Source: Frankiaceae bacterium (GTDB lineage Bacteria > Actinomycetota > Actinomycetes > Mycobacteriales > SCTD01). Taken from it: 11,693 nt of DNA. Numbering within the stretch: the first letter of the stretch is position 1; each line of letters begins with the position of its first letter. The position numbers were made by a program, and so were the translations under genes. Location of the stretch: positions 1 to 11,693 of the forward strand of contig CANKBT010000070.1 of assembly GCA_947479995.1 (NCBI GenBank). The letters run 5' to 3'. Below, piece after piece: positions 5,778 to 11,693 of the stretch. The notes below the pieces were generated by a model. It did no database searches. It was not told the DNA's origin and worked only from the letters and a program-made list of their open reading frames with translations.

Positions 5778-5805
5778 CCCGCATCGCCACTCCTGGAGGG
5801 GGCAC

Positions 5806-8091
<2,286 letters not shown>

Positions 8092-8116
8092 CCGCCCGTC
8101 GTCTGAGGAGCACCTG

Positions 8117-8599
8117 ATGGACCACGCCACACACGGCACGGCGACCACGAACCGCCCCACGGGGCCAGCGCTCACCAAGCTGGCCATCAGCGCCACCCTG
8201 CACTGCCTCACCGGCTGCGCCATCGGGGAGGTGCTCGGCATGGTCATCGGCACCGCGCTGGGCTGGACGGACCTCCAGACCGTCGCGCTGGCCGTGGGCC
8301 TGGCGTTCCTGTTCGGCTACGCCTTCACGATCGGCCCGGTCATGCGGTCCGGGCTGACCCTGCGCGCGGCGATCCCGGTCGCCCTGGCCGCCGACACCAT
8401 CTCCATCACCGTCATGGAGATCGTGGACAACGGCATCATGTTGCTCGTGCCCGGTGCCATGGAGGCCGGCCTCGACAGCGCCCTGTTCTGGGGTGCTCTC
8501 GCGTTCGCGCTCTTCGTCGCCTTCGTGGTCACGGTGCCCGTCAACCGCCACCTGATCGGTCGCGGCAAGGGGCATGCGGTCGTGCACGCCATGCACTGA
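8117..8599 (+). CDS. DUF4396 membrane protein of the copper operon
   Basis: This 160-residue integral membrane protein of the DUF4396 family has unknown function. After a short polar start with H3 and H6 come four hydrophobic segments (about 22-48, 54-73, 82-112, 121-141). Conserved features are A-T-L-H-C-L-T-G-C-A-I-G-E at 26-38, with H29, C30, C34 and E38 possibly lining a metal site. Further ones are A-D-T-I-S-I-T-V-M-E-I-V-D-N at 92-105 and P-V-N-R-H-L-I at 141-147. A histidine-bearing tail ends the protein (H153, H157, H160). Such proteins are often found near copper genes. The start at ATG 8117 has GAGGAG six bases upstream, and the gene is 25 bases after copA, so it belongs to the same transcript. 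A role in copper movement or sensing at the membrane is inference. Confidence 0.85.
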   Translation: MDHATHGTATTNRPTGPALTKLAISATLHCLTGCAIGEVLGMVIGTALGWTDLQTVALAVGLAFLFGYAFTIGPVMRSGLTLRAAIPVALAADTISITVMEIVDNGIMLLVPGAMEAGLDSALFWGALAFALFVAFVVTVPVNRHLIGRGKGHAVVHAMH

Positions 8600-8649
8600 T
8601 GTTCGGGGGCTCGTGCTCACCAACCCTCTCCTCGCGCGAGACGTGCCGG

Positions 8650-9150
8650 CTACTTCCGCTGGCCAGCAGTGCGAAGCACCAGCTCGTGCTGAGCCAGCGC
8701 CTCGGGCGTCACCTCCCACTCGCGGCGCTGCTCATCCCACGTCCAACCCTCGGGGATGATGACCGTGACGGGCTCGAGCGGGGCCTCCGGCTTGTGCCGG
8801 CCGGTTGGCATGAGCCCCAGCAGCCGCGAGCGCGTGTTGATGATGCGGAGCACCTGCCCGGCGGCCGCGAGGTCGCCGGCGAGCGCCTGCGGCCAGAGCG
8901 AGGACTGCAGTGCGTCGAGGCGGTCGACCTCTAGCCGCCGAAGTTCGTCGACACCCTCGGCGATGCGCTGATCTAGGGCCTTCTTGACCGCTCGGTGGGC
9001 GCTGCCGCGGTTGCTGTAGCCGACCGCGTCGGCGATCTGCTCGTAGGTGTGGCCCTCGATGGCCAGCTCGACGGCACGGGCCCGTCGCCAGGCGGCTAGG
9101 GGGCGGTTCCTGGTGCGCTCAGGCGGCGGCGTGAGCTCCGCGGTGGTCAT
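8650..9150 (-). CDS. HTH protein resembling phage small-terminase subunits
   Basis: The 166-residue protein has a helix-turn-helix at about 34-58 (Y-E-Q-I-A-D-A-V-G-Y-S-N-R-G-S-A-H-R-A-V). A helical stretch follows (62-115, L-E-V-D-R-L-D-A-L-Q-S-S-L-W, then L-R-I-I-N-T-R-S-R-L-L-G-L). The C-terminal part is Pro/Trp-rich (121-150). HTH followed by a helical region ending R-x-x-L-L-G-L is the build of small terminase-like DNA-recognition proteins in actinophages. No large terminase, portal or capsid gene is in the window, so it is either a stranded phage gene or a host-element protein of other use. ATG 9150 is preferred; GTG 9186 would add 12 residues and has no better ribosome site. It converges on the DUF4396 gene with 50 bases between and diverges from the gene at 9329. 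Confidence 0.6.
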   Translation of the reverse strand: MTTAELTPPPERTRNRPLAAWRRARAVELAIEGHTYEQIADAVGYSNRGSAHRAVKKALDQRIAEGVDELRRLEVDRLDALQSSLWPQALAGDLAAAGQVLRIINTRSRLLGLMPTGRHKPEAPLEPVTVIIPEGWTWDEQRREWEVTPEALAQHELVLRTAGQRK

Positions 9151-9191
9151 GCCCCTGAGCGTTGCCTGAAGTGGCCGCAAGCGCACGAGCC

Positions 9192-9220
9192 GCCGTTCGC
9201 TCGGACCGCCGAGAGACGGC
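9192..9220. repeat. Interrupted inverted repeat in the divergent spacer
   Basis: GCCGT (9192-9196) and CTCGG (9200-9204) pair with CCGAG (9209-9213) and ACGGC (9216-9220) around an ACCG loop, with a small internal loop between the two 5-bp stems. It lies just upstream of the minus-strand HTH gene start and may be its operator. Confidence 0.35.
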
Positions 9221-9299
9221 TCAGCCTTGGGCTGGCGCAGGATCCGTGTCCGAGAGGTCGCCTAGGGTCGCCCCCGTGCAAGGGGTGCCAGGCGTGTGA

Positions 9300-9322
9300 C
9301 ACCCCCGTACGGTGCGGGGGTG
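9300..9322 (+). promoter_or_regulatory. 8-bp inverted repeat overlapping the ribosome site of the OB-like/PIN operon
   Basis: CACCCCCG (9300-9307) and CGGGGGTG (9315-9322) are perfect complements around a 7-base loop. The right arm covers the G-rich ribosome-binding region directly before ATG 9329. In RNA it would hide the start; in DNA it is a dyad where a product of the operon could bind. Both are typical ways toxin-antitoxin operons limit their expression. Confidence 0.45.
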
Positions 9323-9328
9323 GAGGCC

Positions 9329-10117
9329 ATGCAGGTGCTGATCGGGCGGGACGCCGGGGGCGTCTCCGTGCGCACGTACGTGCAGCTCTTCCAGCAGATC
9401 ATCGCGGCACTCGAGGTCGTGGACCGCCTGCACTTCCCCGGCCGGATGCACCGGCTCGACTGGGCGGTGCAGAGCACGACGTCGGAGGACGACACCCTGG
9501 TCGCCCACCTGGCGCCGCGCTCGGTGTCGAGCCGCAGGCCCATCAACAGCGTGGACATGACCGCGGCCGCGCTCGTGAACGGTGTCGCCGTGCTCGAGCA
9601 CACACCGGAGATCCCGCGCTACTTCGACGAGCGCGTCATCGATCGCGTGCGGATGGTTGGGGACCGCCTGGGCCAGCACGGTGTGCGGAGCATCGGCGTG
9701 AGCAACCAGGACCGGCACGCCAGCATCGACGACGACGTGCGGCGCAACGCCCGCGAGGCGATCACGGAGGCGAGCAGCGCGTACAGCTCGCTCGTCGGTC
9801 GCCTCGACGTGATCAGCAACCGGCGCGACCGGCTGCGGGTCGGGCTGCTCACCGATCAGAGTCGCGCGGTCATCTGCGAGGTGGACCGGCTGGACCGACG
9901 GCTCGTGCTCGACCACTTCGACAAGCGCGTCGTCGTCGCAGGCCTCCTGCGCCGAAACGCGCTCGGCCAGCCGGTCAAGCTCGAGGCCGAGTCGATCGAA
10001 GTCTTGCCGCCGCAGGAGCCGAGAGCTTCGGCGTACGAGCTGCTGGGCCTCATGGCCGACGACCCGCGTAGCACGGAGCAGGTCATGGACGACGTGCGGG
10101 GGCGACGTGCCGGCTAG
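9329..10117 (+). CDS. Unrecognised protein with OB-like C-terminal domain, partner of a PIN nuclease
   Basis: I do not recognise a named family for this 262-residue protein. It has no signal peptide or membrane segment. The N-terminal part (1-130) is mixed alpha/beta. A linker with charged helices (130-150) leads to a beta-rich stretch at 152-226 (Y-S-S-L-V-G-R-L-D-V-I-S ... R-L-R-V-G-L-L ... V-I-C-E-V ... K-R-V-V-V-A-G-L-L ... E-S-I-E-V-L). Its strand pattern resembles an OB-like nucleic-acid-binding fold. The acidic/basic tail (S-A-Y-E-L-L-G-L-M-A-D-D-P-R-S-T-E) looks like the short partner-binding tails of antitoxins. ATG 9329 is chosen; GTGs at 9320 and 9335 are alternatives. The 3' end overlaps the PIN gene by 11 bases, so the two are translated together. 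A role as antitoxin or guide of the PIN nuclease is inference from this pairing. Confidence 0.7.
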   Translation: MQVLIGRDAGGVSVRTYVQLFQQIIAALEVVDRLHFPGRMHRLDWAVQSTTSEDDTLVAHLAPRSVSSRRPINSVDMTAAALVNGVAVLEHTPEIPRYFDERVIDRVRMVGDRLGQHGVRSIGVSNQDRHASIDDDVRRNAREAITEASSAYSSLVGRLDVISNRRDRLRVGLLTDQSRAVICEVDRLDRRLVLDHFDKRVVVAGLLRRNALGQPVKLEAESIEVLPPQEPRASAYELLGLMADDPRSTEQVMDDVRGRRAG

Positions 10118-10622
10118 GACCCCCCGCGTCTACGTCGACGCGTGTGTCTACGTCAACGTGCTCAAGCACGAGGCTGGCTTCTGGCGGGACGCGCTCAAGG
10201 TGCTGGTCGCGGTCGAGCGCGGCGACATCACGCTGGTCGCCTCGCGGCTGCTCGTCGTCGAGGCCGGGCGCTTCGCCGGCGACCGAGACCGCAGCGCCGT
10301 CGACGAGCAGATGCGCCGCTACCTTGAGGTCCCGGGCACCGAGTGGGCCGAACTCGACCTCATCGTCTCCCGCGAGGCTCGACGCCTGTCTTGGGAGCAT
10401 CAGCTGCGCGACGCCGGTGACGCCGTCCACCTGGCCACAGCGCTGCGCCGTCGGTGCGACTACTTCGTCAGCAACGACAAGGCCTTCCCGTACGGCAGCA
10501 CGCTGGACCACACGAAGATCGTTCGGCCGCAGGTCCTGTGGGACAGCACCACCGACGACGTGACCATCGACGACATGCCGGACCTCGAGCCGCCGCCTTC
10601 CGACGCCGCGCCGGAGGCGTGA
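10107..10622 (+). CDS. PIN-domain ribonuclease, toxin-like
   Basis: This 171-residue protein has the PIN nuclease fold. The acidic metal-binding residues are in place: D11 in V-Y-V-D-A-C-V-Y-V-N, E52 in L-L-V-V-E-A-G-R, D105 in D-A-G-D-A-V-H-L-A-T-A, and D124 in Y-F-V-S-N-D-K-A-F. These would hold Mg(II)/Mn(II) for cutting single-stranded RNA. After about residue 145 comes an acidic tail (D-D-V-T-I-D-D-M-P-D-L-E). The size is somewhat above the 130-145 residues common for VapC toxins because of this tail. The GTG start at 10107 lies within the end of the preceding gene, which takes the place of the usual short VapB antitoxin. Toxin, defence nuclease or RNA-processing roles are all possible; the catalytic set suggests it is active. 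Confidence 0.83.
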   Translation: MPARTPRVYVDACVYVNVLKHEAGFWRDALKVLVAVERGDITLVASRLLVVEAGRFAGDRDRSAVDEQMRRYLEVPGTEWAELDLIVSREARRLSWEHQLRDAGDAVHLATALRRRCDYFVSNDKAFPYGSTLDHTKIVRPQVLWDSTTDDVTIDDMPDLEPPPSDAAPEA

Positions 10623-10650
10623 GCCGGACCGCGGCTCCCCACTGTCCGGC
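10621..10650 (+). terminator. Hairpins at the end of the PIN gene
   Basis: GAGCCG (10621-10626) pairs with CGGCTC (10632-10637) over a 5-base loop. As an alternative, GCCGGAC (10623-10629) pairs with GTCCGGC (10644-10650). Both start within or just past the stop codon, and either could end transcription. No T-tract follows. Confidence 0.4.
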
Positions 10651-10860
10651 GCGCGCTTGGTAGCAGCCATGGGAGCGGCACACGCCCACGCGTGACGCCC
10701 GAGGACAGCCGGACTCTGGGCGTGACAGAGGGCTCCGATCGGCCGCGGCTCGGGGTCGCCGCCCGTCAGCCAGTGTCGACGCCGTCGGCTGGGCTCCCGG
10801 CCCAAGAGGGCCTGGAGACACACAGGGAAGGCAACGTCAGAACGCACGAAGGGTTGCCAG

Positions 10861-10890
10861 GCCCCCTCCCGCCCGAAGGCGAGAGGGGGC
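10861..10890 (+). terminator. Strong hairpin in the gene-free tail of the island
   Basis: GCCCCCTC (10861-10868) pairs with GAGGGGGC (10883-10890). After one C/A mismatch, CGCC pairs with GGCG over a CGAA loop. The stretch 10623-11009 holds no convincing gene, only this hairpin and the one at 10966. No gene ends directly before it, so it may terminate read-through from the PIN operon or belong to an untranslated RNA. Confidence 0.45.
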
Positions 10891-10965
10891 AGGGGCGTGT
10901 AGCGACTGTGTAGCAGTAGCGCGAGGTCCGGCCCCGATCACGATGGTCCGTGCGCGGCTGCATCC

Positions 10966-10992
10966 GGCGGTCCCGGACTGGCCGGGACCGCC
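10966..10992 (+). terminator. Perfect 11-bp hairpin beside the attachment site
   Basis: GGCGGTCCCGG (10966-10976) and CCGGGACCGCC (10982-10992) pair perfectly over the loop ACTGG. It lies 18 bases before the tRNA fragment. It could end transcripts leaving the island, or be an arm or accessory site for recombination proteins. Confidence 0.5.
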
Positions 10993-11009
10993 CCGAACCC
11001 CCTGCCCCG

Positions 11010-11055
11010 GACTACGGATCAAGAGGTTGCAGGTTCGAATCCTGCCGAGCGCACC
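11010..11055 (+). other. tRNA 3' half (Arg-ACG type) without 5' half: island attachment site
   Basis: From 11010 the sequence reads as a tRNA from the end of the anticodon stem onward. It has the anticodon loop CTACGGA (11012-11018, anticodon ACG), 3' anticodon stem TCAAG, variable AGGTT, and T-arm GCAGG-TTCGAAT-CCTGC (11029-11045). The 3' acceptor strand CGAGCGC (11046-11052), discriminator A and CC follow. The bases before 11010 do not pair as an anticodon stem (CCGGA where CTTGA would be needed), and no D-arm or 5' acceptor strand (GCGCTCG) is present. So this is not a working tRNA gene but the duplicate left at the far end after integration into a tRNA gene. Arg identity is the best reading of the anticodon loop. 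Confidence 0.8.
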
Positions 11056-11065
11056 CCCGCGTCAC

Positions 11066-11088
11066 CGCCCGCCCGCCCGCCCCGCCCG
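11066..11088. repeat. CCCG-type simple repeat
   Basis: A short run of repeated CGCC/CCCG units sits between the attachment site and the end of the flanking gene. It has no visible function. Confidence 0.35.
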
Positions 11089-11105
11089 ACGCCGCCGAGG
11101 TCAGG

Positions 11106-11654
11106 TCAGCCGCCGGCTCCCCGGTCGAGGCCCGCGGTCGTCAGCACCATGGCGGCCCGCACGTCGGCGTGCGTGAGCCGGTCGGCGATGTAGGCGACGG
11201 CCTCCTCGCGCACGATCGGCGGCACGTTCCCGACCTTCATCAGCACCCGCGACTGCAGGCCGCGGGGCCGCAGGACGGCGTCGACGTCCTCCGGGACCGG
11301 GGGCGCGACGGACGTGGTGACCTGCGCGGCGGAGGCGCCGACGACGGTGATGCGCAGGCGCACGACCAGCTCGGCGTCGAAGCCGTGGTGCCGGCCCGCC
11401 GCGACGACGTCGAGGTCGAGCCGGAGGTCCACCTCGGCGAGGTAGGAGACGAGCCCGTCGACGTCCTCGCGACGGACCGCGCAGTCGCGCACCCGCCCGT
11501 GCGCGGTCGCGGTGGCGACGCCCCCCGGGCCGACGCGCAGCGGTCCGATGTCGACCGGGTCGCCGGCGACGTCGCGCACCGTGCCGGCGACGCGCTCGGG
11601 GGTCGCGACCGCGGCGACGTCCTGCGCCGTCGCGTCGCCGTACGGGCCGCTCAC
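11106..11654 (-). CDS. Protein of unknown function, flanking chromosome
   Basis: I do not recognise this protein of up to 182 residues. It has no signal peptide, membrane segment or catalytic motif that I can name. The central part (about 75-110) alternates hydrophobic and charged residues as in long beta strands (V-D-L-R-L-D-L-D-V-V, A-E-L-V-V-R-L-R-I-T-V-V). The end (about 130-170) is helical (P-P-I-V-R-E-E-A-V-A-Y-I-A-D-R-L). The frame stays open to the window edge, so the start is uncertain. GTG 11654 is chosen because it overlaps the stop of a likely upstream gene (GTGA). Base composition is still richer in G and C than the island side, in line with host sequence. It points towards the attachment site and ends 50 bases from it. 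Confidence 0.55.
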   Translation of the reverse strand: MSGPYGDATAQDVAAVATPERVAGTVRDVAGDPVDIGPLRVGPGGVATATAHGRVRDCAVRREDVDGLVSYLAEVDLRLDLDVVAAGRHHGFDAELVVRLRITVVGASAAQVTTSVAPPVPEDVDAVLRPRGLQSRVLMKVGNVPPIVREEAVAYIADRLTHADVRAAMVLTTAGLDRGAGG

Positions 11655-11693
11655 GTGCCGAGCCGGCGTGCGGCGCGGGCGGTGGTCCTCGAG
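11651..11693 (-). CDS. C-terminal end of a further minus-strand gene (partial)
   Basis: In the frame ending at TGA 11653-11651 the window edge encodes S-R-T-T-A-R-A-A-R-R-L-G-T, a plausible protein C terminus. Its stop overlaps the GTG start of the next gene by four bases. Only 13 residues are visible, so no function can be given. Confidence 0.3.
   Translation of the reverse strand, partial: SRTTARAARRLGT

Noticed and set aside
10083..10847. Minus-strand open frame of 254 codons across the PIN gene
   Set aside because: The PIN catalytic residues are on the plus strand, and the antisense product shows only biased composition.
10692..10913. Plus-strand open frame of 73 codons in the tail region
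   Set aside because: It runs through the strong hairpin at 10861-10890, has no ribosome site, and its Pro/Gly/Arg/Glu composition suggests no fold.
11010..11055. A working tRNA gene
   Set aside because: No 5' acceptor strand, D-arm or 5' anticodon stem precedes it; only the 3' half is present.

Overview
The window is high-GC DNA with GTG starts, four-base start/stop overlaps and protein families typical of the Actinomycetota; I cannot place the genus. Most of it (about 1-11055) reads as the distal part of an integrated element carrying metal-resistance genes. The right edge (about 11056-11693) reads as the flanking chromosome.

Layout. At 1-213 there is a decayed, frameshifted scrap of a cation-efflux (CDF) gene on the minus strand. 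At 214-1265, also on the minus strand, is a CmtR-like ArsR-family metal sensor followed by an intact CDF transporter that starts inside the regulator's stop codon. A divergent control region (1266-1463) with two tandem 11-bp repeats and a long dyad leads into a plus-strand set of exported or membrane proteins: a BNR/Asp-box lipoprotein (F510_1955-like), a DUF6153-like membrane protein and a DUF305 lipoprotein. These end at a strong 18-bp terminator hairpin, after which comes a YibE/F-family membrane protein.

The copper module (4943-8599) follows: csoR with a CsoR-type operator lying across its promoter, copZ (copper chaperone), an unlisted 59-residue His/Met-rich membrane peptide, copA (P1B-type copper ATPase) and a DUF4396 membrane protein. 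When copper enters the cell, CsoR should release this promoter. CopZ would then hand Cu(I) to CopA for export, while the DUF305 and DUF6153 proteins may deal with metal outside the membrane. The CmtR/CDF pair would answer other divalent metals (Cd, Pb or Zn).

Past the copper genes lie a minus-strand HTH protein resembling phage small-terminase subunits and, divergent from it, a two-gene operon: a 262-residue unrecognised protein with an OB-like domain, overlapping a PIN-domain ribonuclease. This pair looks like a stability or defence module and is the best candidate for something undescribed. A gene-free stretch with two strong hairpins (10623-11009) ends at the 3' half of a tRNA gene (anticodon loop to acceptor end, Arg-ACG type) that lacks its 5' half. 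That is the usual scar of integration into a tRNA gene. Beyond it is a minus-strand gene of unknown function that is probably part of the host chromosome.
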